A DNA stretch of 21,208 nt from Clostridia bacterium (GCA_009928745.1 SACC01000002.1:1-21208), one strand, 5' to 3'. Counted from the first letter of the stretch, positions 1 to 8,784 are shown. The notes: generated by a model not told the origin, from the sequence alone. Program-made: numbers and translations.

Positions 1-2
1 AT

Positions 3-1142
3 AACCGACACCGCGGTGACGATGTCGGTCAAGGCACAGAGCTTGACGGACTGGAAGAGAAAGCGATAAAGACCGGAGCTTCCAAATTATATATAGAGGA
101 CTTAAAAGAGGATTTTGTCAAGAATTATATTTTCCCTACTCTGAAAGCGGGCGCAAAATACGAAGAGGACTATTTGTTGGGCACTTCCTTTGCCCGTCCA
201 ATAATTGCCAAAAGAATAGTGGAAATAGCGCTTCAAGAGGGCGCGGACGCGATATGTCACGGCTGTACCGGCAAAGGTAACGATCAAGTGAGATTCGAGC
301 TCACGATTAAAGCCTTCGCGCCGGATATGAAAGTAATCGCTCCTTGGAGAATATGGGACATCAAGTCAAGAGATGAAGAGATTGATTACGCCGAGGCGCA
401 CAATATACCGCTAAAAATAAACAGAGAGACCAATTATTCTAAGGATAAGAACCTATGGCATCTATCGCATGAGGGTATGGATCTTGAAGATCCGGCTAAT
501 GAGCCGCAATACAAGAAGAAGGGCTTTTTGGAACTGTGCGTATCTCACGAGGAAGCGCCCGATATGCCGACTTATGTTACAATTTCCTTTGAAAAGGGTG
601 AACCTGTTGCGCTAAACGGCGAAAAGTTGGCGCCCGTTGCGCTTATCGAAAAGCTGAATATTATCGGCGGAGCTAACGCAATAGGATTGGTAGATATTGT
701 AGAAAACCGTCTTGTGGGAATGAAATCCCGCGGCGTTTATGAGAATCCGGCAGGCGCTATTCTATACAGAGCGCATCAAGTGCTTGAGACCTTGTGTTTA
801 GATCGCGACACACAGCATTACAAGGCAATCCTCTCCGACCAATATGCTGAGCTTGTGTATTTTGGCAAATGGTTTACCCCGTTACGCGAAGCGCTTGACG
901 CTTTCGTTAATAAAACGCAGGAAAATGTTACCGGCGAGGTCAAGCTCAAACTTTACAAGGGTAATATTATCAATGCGGGAACTATCTCCGACTATTCGCT
1001 GTTTAACGCGGCAATGGCTACTTTTGATGAGGACAATGTATTTAATCAGCAAGAAAGCGAAGGCTTTATTAATCTGTACGGCTTGTCAATGAAAGTAAGG
1101 GCTTTGATGGAGAAAAAACTTAATAAAAATAAACAGCCTTAA
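3..1142 (+). CDS. argG: Argininosuccinate synthase, 5'-truncated by window edge
   Basis: This enzyme joins citrulline and aspartate using ATP to give argininosuccinate, the penultimate step of arginine synthesis in the cytoplasm. The open frame runs from the window edge and shows the family blocks DVGQG, GTSFARP, then HGCTGKGNDQVRFE and the conserved C-terminal half, ending in a TAA. About 379 residues are visible against roughly 400 for the family, so about 30 N-terminal residues, including the SGGLDTS ATP-binding loop, lie upstream. The first five residues in this frame (NRHRG) do not fit the hydrophobic strand normally found just before DVGQG, whereas another frame gives a more fitting ITDTAVT; a frameshift or an edge error near base 18 is possible. 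It is the first visible gene of the arginine operon, 16 bp ahead of argH. The ATG at 174 is internal, not the true start. Confidence 0.95.
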   Translation, partial: NRHRGDDVGQGTELDGLEEKAIKTGASKLYIEDLKEDFVKNYIFPTLKAGAKYEEDYLLGTSFARPIIAKRIVEIALQEGADAICHGCTGKGNDQVRFELTIKAFAPDMKVIAPWRIWDIKSRDEEIDYAEAHNIPLKINRETNYSKDKNLWHLSHEGMDLEDPANEPQYKKKGFLELCVSHEEAPDMPTYVTISFEKGEPVALNGEKLAPVALIEKLNIIGGANAIGLVDIVENRLVGMKSRGVYENPAGAILYRAHQVLETLCLDRDTQHYKAILSDQYAELVYFGKWFTPLREALDAFVNKTQENVTGEVKLKLYKGNIINAGTISDYSLFNAAMATFDEDNVFNQQESEGFINLYGLSMKVRALMEKKLNKNKQP

Positions 1143-1158
1143 ATGGCGGGAGAGTATA

Positions 1159-2547
1159 ATGGGAAAAATGTGGGCGGGACGCTTCAAAAAACAGTTGGAT
1201 AAACATGCTGACGATTTTAATTCTTCAATACACATCGACAGCATTATGTACAAAGAGGATATCGCGGGCAGTATTGCCCACGCTACCATGCTTGCGGCGC
1301 AAGGAATTATCGACAAAAGCGATGCCGAGGTGATTATCAACGGCTTGACAGGTATTCTTGAAGATATACAAGCGGGCTTATTGCAATTCAATCTTGACGC
1401 TGAAGATATCCATATGTTTATCGAAAGCGAGCTTACCGAGCGTTGCGGAGACGCCGGTAAAAAGTTGCATACTGCAAGGAGCCGCAACGATCAGGTAGCA
1501 GTAGACACAAAAATGTATATCAGGGCAAAAATAAAAGAACTCAAAACATCAATCAGCGGCTTTATTGAGACGATAGTTAATCTTGCCGAAGATAATACTT
1601 CAACAATAATGAGCGGATATACTCATCTGCAAAAAGCGCAACCAATAACCTTTGCGCATCATCTTCTTGCGTACGCTAATATGCTTACTCGGGATATTGG
1701 CAGGCTTGACGATACCGCCAAGCGTATGAACTTATCCCCTCTTGGGTGCTGCGCGCTTGCTGGGACTACTTATCCTATTGACCGCGAGATGACAGCCAAA
1801 CTGTTAGGCTTTGACGGTGTTACCGCCAACAGCCTTGACGGAGTTAGCGACAGGGATTATTGTATCGAGTTAGCCTCAACAATATCAATATTAATGATGC
1901 ACCTTTCAAGGTTTGCGGAGGAGATTATTCTGTGGTGTTCGTGGGAGTTCAAGTACATTGAACTTGACGACGCTTATTCTACCGGCTCAAGTATTATGCC
2001 GCAGAAAAAGAATCCCGATATTGCGGAGCTTGTCAGGGGTAAAACAGGCAGGGTATACGGCAATCTTATCGCATTGCTTACAATAATGAAAGGCTTGCCG
2101 CTTGCTTACAACAAGGATATGCAGGAAGATAAAGAGGAGATATTCGACAGTATAGATACTGCGATACATTGTGTTGAAATATTCAATCCTATGCTAAAAA
2201 CAGCTAAGATACTCAAAGAGAATATGGCTTTTTCTGCGGAAAAAGGATTTATCAACGCGACAGATTGCGCAGATTACTTGGTGAAAAAAGGTCTGCCCTT
2301 CCGTACTGCGTATAAGACAACGGGCGAAATTGTCGCATATTGCATAGAAAATAAAAAGACCCTTAGCACGCTGTCACTAGAAAAATATAAGGGCTTTTCA
2401 CCGCTTTTTGAAAAGGATATTTATACGGCGGTTGATTTGCTCGAATGCGTCGAGCGCCGTACCTCGCTAGGCGCGCCGTCTGCTGCTGCTACTTTATTGC
2501 AGCTTGCCGCAATAAAAGAATATTTGGAGCAACTCAATAATGGTTAA
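1159..2547 (+). CDS. argH: Argininosuccinate lyase
   Basis: The lyase splits argininosuccinate into arginine and fumarate, the last step of the pathway. It has 462 residues, the usual length. The fumarase/aspartase superfamily signature GSSIMPQKKNPD lies at residues 276-287 and holds the catalytic serine; the SGYTHLQKAQP block at 152-162 carries the conserved Thr-His, and HTARSRNDQ at 104-112 is the typical substrate-binding segment. The N-terminal MWAGRF is standard for the family. A GGGAGAG ribosome binding site precedes the ATG. The last 8 bp overlap argC (ATGGTTAA), pointing to translational coupling. Nothing in the gene looks broken. Confidence 0.97.
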   Translation: MGKMWAGRFKKQLDKHADDFNSSIHIDSIMYKEDIAGSIAHATMLAAQGIIDKSDAEVIINGLTGILEDIQAGLLQFNLDAEDIHMFIESELTERCGDAGKKLHTARSRNDQVAVDTKMYIRAKIKELKTSISGFIETIVNLAEDNTSTIMSGYTHLQKAQPITFAHHLLAYANMLTRDIGRLDDTAKRMNLSPLGCCALAGTTYPIDREMTAKLLGFDGVTANSLDGVSDRDYCIELASTISILMMHLSRFAEEIILWCSWEFKYIELDDAYSTGSSIMPQKKNPDIAELVRGKTGRVYGNLIALLTIMKGLPLAYNKDMQEDKEEIFDSIDTAIHCVEIFNPMLKTAKILKENMAFSAEKGFINATDCADYLVKKGLPFRTAYKTTGEIVAYCIENKKTLSTLSLEKYKGFSPLFEKDIYTAVDLLECVERRTSLGAPSAAATLLQLAAIKEYLEQLNNG

Positions 2548-3475
2548 GGTTTTTATTGACGGTAAGGAGGGTACTACCGGACTGGAGCTTCACGAGCGCC
2601 TTAAAGAGCGCAAGGATATTGAGCTGACAGTTTTACCCGAAGAAATGCGTAAAAATAGAGAAGCGCGGCGCGAATGTATTAACTCCAGCGATATAGTATT
2701 TCTTTGTCTGCCGGACGATGCGGCGCGCGACGCGGTAGCGTTTGTTGACAATGACAAGGTAAGGATTATTGACGCCTCTACTGCTCACCGTACCGAAGCG
2801 GGCTGGGCGTACGGCTTTCCCGAACTTTCGCAGGAGATGCGCAATAATATTATAAAAAGCAACCGTGTAGCGGTGCCGGGATGCCACGCAAGCGGCTTTC
2901 TTGCGCTGATATATCCCTTAATAAAACTTGGAATTATGCCAAGTAATTATCCGGTTGTGTGCCATTCGCTGACAGGTTATAGCGGCGGCGGCAAGAAAAT
3001 GATAGCTGAATATGACGCAATGAGAGAGAGCGGCTCGCTCAAAGCGCCGCGTCAATACGCGCTAAGCCAAGAGCATAAGCATCTCAAAGAAATGCAATAT
3101 ATCGGAGGACTGCAAGCGTTGCCCCTATTCAATCCAATAGTATGTGATTATTATAGGGGAATGGAAGTAACCGTACCAATATATTCGGCATTGCTTATTA
3201 ATCAACCCGACGCGAGACACGTACACGCCGCACTAAGCGGATATTACGAAGGACAAAAGCTGGTAAAAGTTATGCCGTTCGAGTATGAATTGTCAGGCAA
3301 TATGCTTGCTGCGGATATGCTTGCAGGTCATAACGGAATGAATATCCAAATATTTGGTAACAGTGAGCGCATTGTACTATCGGCGGTATTTGACAACCTT
3401 GGCAAAGGTGCGTCGGGCGCGGCGGTACAATGCATGAATATAATGCTCGGCTTGCCCGATGACTACATGATGTAA
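2540..3475 (+). CDS. argC: N-acetyl-gamma-glutamyl-phosphate reductase, type 2
   Basis: The enzyme reduces N-acetylglutamyl 5-phosphate to the semialdehyde with NADPH, the third step from glutamate. The nucleotide-binding loop GKEGTTG is at residues 8-14 and the catalytic cysteine is C115 in VPGCHASGF. At 311 residues, with the sequence DGKEGTTGLELHERL at the start, it matches the shorter type 2 ArgC family rather than the common 340-350-residue type 1. The ATG overlaps the end of argH by 8 bp, with GGAG 11 bases upstream inside argH. argJ follows after 9 bp. Confidence 0.94.
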   Translation: MVKVFIDGKEGTTGLELHERLKERKDIELTVLPEEMRKNREARRECINSSDIVFLCLPDDAARDAVAFVDNDKVRIIDASTAHRTEAGWAYGFPELSQEMRNNIIKSNRVAVPGCHASGFLALIYPLIKLGIMPSNYPVVCHSLTGYSGGGKKMIAEYDAMRESGSLKAPRQYALSQEHKHLKEMQYIGGLQALPLFNPIVCDYYRGMEVTVPIYSALLINQPDARHVHAALSGYYEGQKLVKVMPFEYELSGNMLAADMLAGHNGMNIQIFGNSERIVLSAVFDNLGKGASGAAVQCMNIMLGLPDDYMM

Positions 3476-3484
3476 GGAGTTATT

Positions 3485-4696
3485 ATGAAGTTGATTGACA
3501 AAGGCGTTTGCGCGCCGAAAGGCTTTACCGCTAGCGGCATTCATTGCGGAATAAGGAAGAATAAAACTAAAAAGGATTTGGCGCTCATCCTTTGCGACAC
3601 AATGTGCAGCGCGGCAAGCGTATATACGACCAATCTTGTTAAGGGCGCGCCTATATATGTCACAAGAGACAATCTGAAGAACGGCAACGCGCAAGCGATA
3701 CTATGTAACAGCGGCAACGCGAACACCTGTAACGCAGACGGTATTGATATCGCCAAAGAGATGTGCGCGCTGCTTCAAAAGCATACTGGTATTGCCGCTG
3801 AAGATGTAATCGTAGCGTCCACGGGAGTAATTGGGCAGCCTTTGAGTATTGCGCCTATCGCCTCGGGTATGGAGGCGTTAGTTGCCGGTCTCGGTGACAA
3901 AAGCCATGACGCTAACGAAGCGATAATGACAACGGATACGATCAGTAAGGAAGTAGCGGTATCCTTTAGCTTGGACGGTGTAGAATGCCGCATTGGCGGT
4001 ATTGCCAAGGGTTCGGGGATGATTCATCCCAACATGGCGACTATGTTAGTATTCTTGACTACTGACTGCGCAATAAGCCCGACAATGCTGCAAAAGGCAA
4101 TCAGCGCAGATGTTAAAGACTCTTTTAATATGGTAAGCGTTGACGGTGATACCTCCACCAACGATATGCTGAGCATTTTGGCGTCGGGTCAGGCGGGCAA
4201 CCCTGTAATATGCGAAGACGGCAAAGCGTACGAAATATTCTGTAATGCGTTAGCGTCTGTTACTACATATCTTTGCCGCCTTATTGCAAAGGACGGAGAG
4301 GGCGCGACAAGGCTTATTGAGTGCGTCGTTCGCGGCGCGGAGGCTAAAGATACGGCTCGTAAGGTTGCAAAGAGCGTAATAACAAGCAGCCTTTTTAAGG
4401 CGGCAATATTCGGGGCGGACGCTAATTGGGGCAGGGTGCTTTGCGCAATCGGCTACAGCGGCGCCGATGTGGACGTTACAAAAATCGATGTGGAGTTTTC
4501 GTCAGCTGTCGGAGCAATCAAGGTATGTAAGGCAGGAGCAGGGATACCATTCAGCGAGGAGATTGCGAAGAATGTGTTGCTGGAAAAGGAAATTACCGTG
4601 ACGATTAACCTTAACGCGGGCGTAAATTACGCTACCGCCTGGGGTTGCGACCTAACTTACGAATATGTGAAAATCAACGGAGATTACAGAACCTAA
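3485..4696 (+). CDS. argJ: Bifunctional glutamate N-acetyltransferase / ornithine acetyltransferase
   Basis: ArgJ moves the acetyl group from N-acetylornithine to glutamate, releasing ornithine and recycling the acetyl group; bifunctional members can also use acetyl-CoA. The precursor is cut into two chains at Ala-Thr in the motif KGSGMIHPNMATML; here that is A185-T186, and T186 becomes the nucleophile. Other family blocks are CNSGNAN (74-80) and, after the cut, FNMVSVDGDTSTND. At 403 residues it is normal length. An AAGGAG site sits 7 bases before the ATG. Whether it also makes acetylglutamate from acetyl-CoA cannot be read from sequence, but no separate argA is seen here. A 59-bp gap with a 10-bp palindrome (4713-4722) separates it from argB. 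Confidence 0.96.
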   Translation: MKLIDKGVCAPKGFTASGIHCGIRKNKTKKDLALILCDTMCSAASVYTTNLVKGAPIYVTRDNLKNGNAQAILCNSGNANTCNADGIDIAKEMCALLQKHTGIAAEDVIVASTGVIGQPLSIAPIASGMEALVAGLGDKSHDANEAIMTTDTISKEVAVSFSLDGVECRIGGIAKGSGMIHPNMATMLVFLTTDCAISPTMLQKAISADVKDSFNMVSVDGDTSTNDMLSILASGQAGNPVICEDGKAYEIFCNALASVTTYLCRLIAKDGEGATRLIECVVRGAEAKDTARKVAKSVITSSLFKAAIFGADANWGRVLCAIGYSGADVDVTKIDVEFSSAVGAIKVCKAGAGIPFSEEIAKNVLLEKEITVTINLNAGVNYATAWGCDLTYEYVKINGDYRT

Positions 4697-4755
4697 TATT
4701 TTAATCTTAAATCGGATATCCGGTAACAAAACTATAAATAAAAGGAAAGGAAATT

Positions 4756-5610
4756 ATGAAAATTAGCAACGCAATTAAAGCGGAAGTGTTGACTCAAGCC
4801 CTTCCATATATCCAAAAGTATTATAACCAGATAATAGTAGTCAAGTACGGCGGTAACGCAATGCTTAGTGAGGAGCTGAAAAAAGCCGTTATGGGCGACG
4901 TGGTACTGCTTGCTCAGATAGGCGTTAAGGTAGTCTTAGTACACGGCGGCGGTCCGGAGATTAACGAAGCGCTTGCAAAAATGAATATAGAATCCAAATT
5001 CATCAACGGATTGCGCCAAACGGACAAGGAAACCGTTGAAGTGGTGCAAATGGTGCTTGCGGGCAAGATTAATAAAAATCTTGTGAACCTTATCGAGAAT
5101 ACGGGCGGCAAGGCAATGGGACTGTGCGGTGTTGACGGACATATGATTGAGGCGGCAAAAATCAGCGACGAACTAGGCTATGTGGGCGACATTGTTTCGG
5201 TTAATACAAAACCGATATTTGACACCTTAGCCAACGGTTATATCCCCGTTATATCCTCAATAGGTTATGATAAGCAAGGCAATATCTATAACATTAATGC
5301 AGATATGGTAGCGGCGCGTATTGCAGGAGAGCTCAAAGCGTGCAGTCTTATATCAATGACAGACATTATCGGAATATTGAGAGATCCGAATGATACTGCC
5401 TCACTTATACCTGAGATTAATGTGAGTTACGCGCCGCAGCTTATCAAAGAAGGTGTAATAACTGGCGGCATGATACCCAAGGTATACAGCTGTATTGAGG
5501 CAATACGGCGCGGAGTTAACAGAGTGTTCATAATCAACGGGACAATACCCCACGCAATATTAATCGAAGTGCTTAGCGACGAGGGAATAGGCACGATGTT
5601 CTTTAACTAA
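4756..5610 (+). CDS. argB: Acetylglutamate kinase
   Basis: ArgB phosphorylates N-acetylglutamate at the gamma-carboxyl using ATP, the second pathway step. It has 284 residues of the amino acid kinase fold: the phosphate-binding KYGGNAM is at residues 30-36, HGGGPEIN at 63-70, and a conserved GGMIPK near the C-terminus. It has the extra N-terminal helix (about residues 5-22) and the C-terminal GIGTMF segment seen in arginine-sensitive kinases, so feedback inhibition by arginine is likely; that is inference from family knowledge and fits an ArgJ-type cyclic pathway, where this step is the usual control point. AAAGGAAAGG precedes the ATG. argD starts one base after the stop. Confidence 0.96.
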   Translation: MKISNAIKAEVLTQALPYIQKYYNQIIVVKYGGNAMLSEELKKAVMGDVVLLAQIGVKVVLVHGGGPEINEALAKMNIESKFINGLRQTDKETVEVVQMVLAGKINKNLVNLIENTGGKAMGLCGVDGHMIEAAKISDELGYVGDIVSVNTKPIFDTLANGYIPVISSIGYDKQGNIYNINADMVAARIAGELKACSLISMTDIIGILRDPNDTASLIPEINVSYAPQLIKEGVITGGMIPKVYSCIEAIRRGVNRVFIINGTIPHAILIEVLSDEGIGTMFFN

Positions 5611-5611
5611 G

Positions 5612-6772
5612 ATGAGCGCGCAATCCAAAAAGAATAAGGACAAAAAATATATTGCCAACACCTACGCAAGGTACGACCTTATGCTCCAAAAGGGCAAGGG
5701 CAGTGCTCTTACTGGAGAGGGCAGAGAATTCATAGATTTTGGCGGCGGAATAGCGGTCAATATTTTTGGCGCGGCGGATAATGAATGGATAAAAGCGGTA
5801 TGCAAGCAAACCAAAAAATTAGCGCATACAAGCAATCTCTATTATACAGAGCCTTGTATTGAGCTTGCCGAATTACTTTGCAAAAAAACAGGACTAAAGA
5901 AGGTATTTTTTTCTAATTCGGGAGCCGAAGCCAACGAGTGCGCCATTAAGTGCGCGCGGAAATATTCTTTTGACAAGTATGGAGACGGACGTTATGAGAT
6001 AATAACGCTCAATAACTCCTTTCACGGCAGAACAATGGCGACATTATCCGCGACGGGTCAACAGCACTTCCACAATTACTTTTTTCCTTTTTTAGAGGGC
6101 TTTGCGTATGCCGAACCTGAGATTGAGGATATAGTCAACAAGCTAAGCGGCAAAACCTGCGCGATAATGCTGGAACTTGTGCAAGGCGAAGGCGGGGTAA
6201 AGGTGCTTACCAAAGACTTTGTGCAGGCGGTTGACAAGCTATGTAAAGACAAAGACATACTGCTAATTATAGACGAAGTGCAGACGGGTAACGGCAGGAC
6301 CGGCGCGATGTACGCTTATATGCAATATGCCATTATGCCTGATATTATGACTACGGCGAAAGGCTTGGGCGGCGGCTTGCCGATAGGCGCAACGCTTTTT
6401 GCAAAGAAGACAGAGAATGTGTTGACAAGCGGCTCGCACGGCTCCACTTTCGGCGCGAATCCGATTTGCGCGGCGGGCGCGCTCAGCGTAATGCGGCGTA
6501 TAGACGAAAAACTGCTTGACGAGGTATGCAAAAAGGGCGAATATATAAAAACTGCGCTTTTGCAACTAAAGAAGGTAAAGGAAATAACGGGTCTAGGCTT
6601 AATGCTCGGCGTATCAATAGAAACTGACGCAAAGGAAGCGGTAAGGCAATGTATGGAAAAAGGCTTGCTGCTGCTTACCGCCAAAGACAAACTTAGACTA
6701 TTGCCCGCCCTTAATATCAGCTACGGCGAAATAGACAAAGGGTTAGAAATATTGAAAGAGGTGTTAGAATGA
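5612..6772 (+). CDS. argD: Acetylornithine aminotransferase
   Basis: This pyridoxal-phosphate enzyme converts N-acetylglutamate semialdehyde plus glutamate to N-acetylornithine. Class III aminotransferase features are present: SGAEANE at 103-109 for phosphate binding, FHGRTMATLSATG from 138, DEVQTGNGRTG at 221-231 with D221 contacting the pyridine nitrogen, and the PLP-binding lysine K250 in MTTAKGLGGGLPIGA. The length of 386 is normal. The start lies one base after the argB stop with no strong ribosome binding site, so translation is probably coupled to argB. The final four bases overlap the argF start (ATGA). Such enzymes sometimes also act on succinyl-diaminopimelate; the operon supports the arginine role. 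Confidence 0.95.
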   Translation: MSAQSKKNKDKKYIANTYARYDLMLQKGKGSALTGEGREFIDFGGGIAVNIFGAADNEWIKAVCKQTKKLAHTSNLYYTEPCIELAELLCKKTGLKKVFFSNSGAEANECAIKCARKYSFDKYGDGRYEIITLNNSFHGRTMATLSATGQQHFHNYFFPFLEGFAYAEPEIEDIVNKLSGKTCAIMLELVQGEGGVKVLTKDFVQAVDKLCKDKDILLIIDEVQTGNGRTGAMYAYMQYAIMPDIMTTAKGLGGGLPIGATLFAKKTENVLTSGSHGSTFGANPICAAGALSVMRRIDEKLLDEVCKKGEYIKTALLQLKKVKEITGLGLMLGVSIETDAKEAVRQCMEKGLLLLTAKDKLRLLPALNISYGEIDKGLEILKEVLE

Positions 6773-7683
6773 AACATTTAACCAAGCTTGCTGATTTGTC
6801 AAAAGAGGAGATTCTCGACATACTTAATCTTGCAGACCAGCTCAAGTACGAATATCAGCACGATTTGCCGCACAGAAGACTGGAGGGCAAGACGCTTGCT
6901 ATGATATTTTCCAAAGCGTCAACGCGTACTAGAGTATCTTTTGAAGCGGGTATGTACCAGCTGGGCGGATACGCGCTCTTTCTTAGCGGCAACGAGATAC
7001 AGCTAAGACGCGGCGAGCCTATAGAGGACACCGCTAAGGTGTTGAGCCGTTATGTTCAAGCGATTATGATACGCACATTTGACCAGAGCGAGGTTGAGTT
7101 GCTTGCAGAGCACAGCGAAATACCGGTTATCAACGGGCTAACCGATTATTGTCATCCCTGTCAGGTATTAGCCGACCTAATGACGATAAGAGAATATAAG
7201 AAAACCTTTAAGGACCTAAAGCTTTGTTATGTCGGCGACGGCAACAATATGGCTAACTCCTTGATAGTCGGCTGCGTAAGACTGGGCATTAAGATATGTA
7301 TTGCCTGCCCTAAAGGCTACGAGCCGGATGCGAAGCTGGTTGAATGGGGTAAGGAAAGCGGCTTGCTGACAATCGAAAGAGATGTGATACTTGGCGCGGC
7401 TGATGCGGACGTATTGTATACTGACGTATGGGCGAGTATGGGTCAAGAGGCGGAGGCTGCCGAAAGGAAGCTCATATTCAAGGGTTATCAGATTAACGAC
7501 GGCGTAATGAAGGTTGCGAAGCCCGACGCAATAGTGCTGCATTGTTTACCCGCACATCGCGGGGAGGAGATAACCGCAGAGGTTATGAAGAAGCATAGCC
7601 AAGAGATATTTGATCAGGCGGAGAACAGACTCCACGCGCAAAAAGCAGTACTTGTAAGGGCTATGCAAAAGCCGCAGAAATAA
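6769..7683 (+). CDS. argF: Ornithine carbamoyltransferase
   Basis: The enzyme makes citrulline from ornithine and carbamoyl phosphate. All hallmark blocks are seen in its 304 residues: STRTR at 51-55 for carbamoyl phosphate, HPCQVLADL at 129-137, DVWASMGQE at 219-227 with the ornithine-binding SMG loop, and HCLPAHRGEE at 258-267 with the active-site cysteine. It begins inside the argD stop (4-bp ATGA overlap) with a GAGGTG site upstream. It is the last arg gene; the next gene has its own promoter. A catabolic role (arginine deiminase route) is unlikely because no arcA or arcC is adjacent and all other biosynthetic genes are. Confidence 0.96.
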   Translation: MKHLTKLADLSKEEILDILNLADQLKYEYQHDLPHRRLEGKTLAMIFSKASTRTRVSFEAGMYQLGGYALFLSGNEIQLRRGEPIEDTAKVLSRYVQAIMIRTFDQSEVELLAEHSEIPVINGLTDYCHPCQVLADLMTIREYKKTFKDLKLCYVGDGNNMANSLIVGCVRLGIKICIACPKGYEPDAKLVEWGKESGLLTIERDVILGAADADVLYTDVWASMGQEAEAAERKLIFKGYQINDGVMKVAKPDAIVLHCLPAHRGEEITAEVMKKHSQEIFDQAENRLHAQKAVLVRAMQKPQK

Positions 7684-7706
7684 GTATAAATCAGGTTAAT
7701 ACATCT

Positions 7707-7727
7707 ACCTACGGCAGCGTGGTTTTT
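7707..7727 (+). terminator. Possible weak terminator after argF
   Basis: A short stem, ACC(T)ACG pairing with CGTGGT around a GCAG loop, is followed by TTTT. The six pairs contain one bulged base, so it is weak. An AT-only hairpin (7728-7756) follows and might add to termination or mark the next promoter region. It is placed where the arginine operon should end. Confidence 0.4.
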
Positions 7728-7788
7728 AAAAAATTTACAATTGTTGGAAATTTTTTATTATAAATAGGTAATCATAGTATATTAGTTA

Positions 7789-7797
7789 TGATATAAT
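7789..7797 (+). promoter_or_regulatory. Extended -10 promoter of the DUF975 gene
   Basis: TGATATAAT (TG, one base, then a perfect TATAAT) lies 29 bp before the ATG at 7827. There is no good -35 box at the expected distance, which is tolerated for extended -10 promoters. The AT-rich stretch around it and an AGGAG site at 7816-7820 support a separate transcription start. Confidence 0.5.
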
Positions 7798-7826
7798 ATA
7801 TAAAAATATGATTATAGGAGAAGTTT

Positions 7827-8543
7827 ATGACAAGAAAAGAATTAAAATTATCAGCAAAACAAGTATTGAAAGGCAAGGTATTTTCCGCATTAATGCCTTT
7901 ATTAATCCTAATTGGTATAGGAATCGTTTTAGGCGGACTTAGTGCCTTGTTTGGTCAGGTTATAAAAGGAGCGCTCGGAACAATATGGAGTCTGGTGAAT
8001 TTTGTACTTACCATTTTGATGATACCGCTCAATGTGGGATTGTGCATCTTCTTTCTTAGATTTGCAAGAGAAGAAAATCCCAAGGCAGGCGATATATTCG
8101 AACCGTACAAAAACAAAGCTTGCGTAGCTGAGCAAATCAAAGCAAATTTATTAGTAGGATTATATGTGTTCTTAGGTGCCTTATGCTTTATAATACCTGG
8201 TATATTGCTCGCGTTAAAGTATTCGCAAGTTAATATGGTGCTTGCCGATAATCCCGAGATGACATATAGAGAGGCAATGGATCGCAGCGCAGAACTTATG
8301 AAAGGCAGAAAGGGCGAATTCTTTATTTTGGGACTATCCTTTATTCTATGGTTCCTGCTTGCTCCGTTAACTTTAGGGCTCATATATATTTATCTTGCTC
8401 CCTATATGTTAACAACTTATGCCAAGTATTACATTGAGATAAACAATTATGACGAAGTAGGTCTTAAGGCAGAAACGGTAAAGGGTATGGATGACGAACC
8501 GCAGGCGCAGATTGAAGAGAAGAAAGAAGACGATATCTTTTAA
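7827..8543 (+). CDS. DUF975 family integral membrane protein
   Basis: A 238-residue membrane protein of unknown function. The start LKLSAKQVLKGK, the central SAELMKGRKGEFFILGLSFILWFLL, and LTLGLIYIYLAPYMLTTYAKYY are typical of the DUF975 family (from memory of the family, not a search). Hydrophobic segments fall at about residues 22-45, 50-77, 108-132 and 166-195, some long enough to be two helices. The C-terminal tail, from about residue 218, is charged and acidic (EEKKEDDIF) and would be soluble. No catalytic motif is visible. AGGAG is seven bases before the ATG. It is a single-gene unit, bounded by an extended -10 promoter and a strong terminator, so its position after the arginine operon says little about function. 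Confidence 0.8.
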   Translation: MTRKELKLSAKQVLKGKVFSALMPLLILIGIGIVLGGLSALFGQVIKGALGTIWSLVNFVLTILMIPLNVGLCIFFLRFAREENPKAGDIFEPYKNKACVAEQIKANLLVGLYVFLGALCFIIPGILLALKYSQVNMVLADNPEMTYREAMDRSAELMKGRKGEFFILGLSFILWFLLAPLTLGLIYIYLAPYMLTTYAKYYIEINNYDEVGLKAETVKGMDDEPQAQIEEKKEDDIF

Positions 8544-8562
8544 TTCATAAAATATACATAAT

Positions 8563-8602
8563 AAAAATTGTCGGCAGTGTTACCCTTGACGGCAATTTTT
8601 TT
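8563..8602. terminator. Bidirectional intrinsic terminator
   Basis: An 11-pair stem (AAAAATTGTCG at 8563-8573 with CGGCAATTTTT at 8590-8600, one G-T pair) closes a 16-base loop and is followed by more T. Because the stem begins with A and ends with T, it also reads as a terminator on the minus strand. It sits between two convergent genes, the DUF975 gene and the small protein gene at 8656-8784, and can serve both. Confidence 0.8.
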
Positions 8603-8655
8603 ATATGGAGAGTCAACGCCGCATAGTTAGCAAAACAAATTGGCTTTGCAGATAA

Positions 8656-8784
8656 TTATAGGTCGTCAGCGTCCTGCACGGGCTTTTCCTTGCCCTTGGG
8701 TGTGCCCGTATAGCTGCCGTTAGGGTCGTATTTTGCGCCGTGATAGGCTTTAATCAGCGCGCTCATTTTTAGCATCTTTTTCAT
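8656..8784 (-). CDS. Conserved-looking small protein, 42 residues, ending QDADDL
   Basis: A short minus-strand gene with an excellent ribosome binding site (GGAGG, five bases, ATG). The product begins MKKMLKMSALIKAYHGAKY, continues DPNGSYTGTP, and ends PVQDADDL. I recall similar unnamed short proteins in Firmicutes with a DPxGSYTG core and an acidic QDADDL end, but could not search to confirm. There is no signal peptide or membrane segment; the first half is basic and the tail acidic. The function is unknown. It converges on the DUF975 gene, with a shared bidirectional terminator, and is divergent from the beta-mannosidase gene, 94 bp away. No clear promoter of its own was found. Confidence 0.75.
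   Translation of the reverse strand: MKKMLKMSALIKAYHGAKYDPNGSYTGTPKGKEKPVQDADDL

Noticed and set aside
4697..4755. Internal promoter or operator ahead of argB
   Set aside because: The 59-bp gap has a 10-bp palindrome (CGGATATCCG) but no promoter boxes at good spacing, and the surrounding genes are co-directional; too weak to call.
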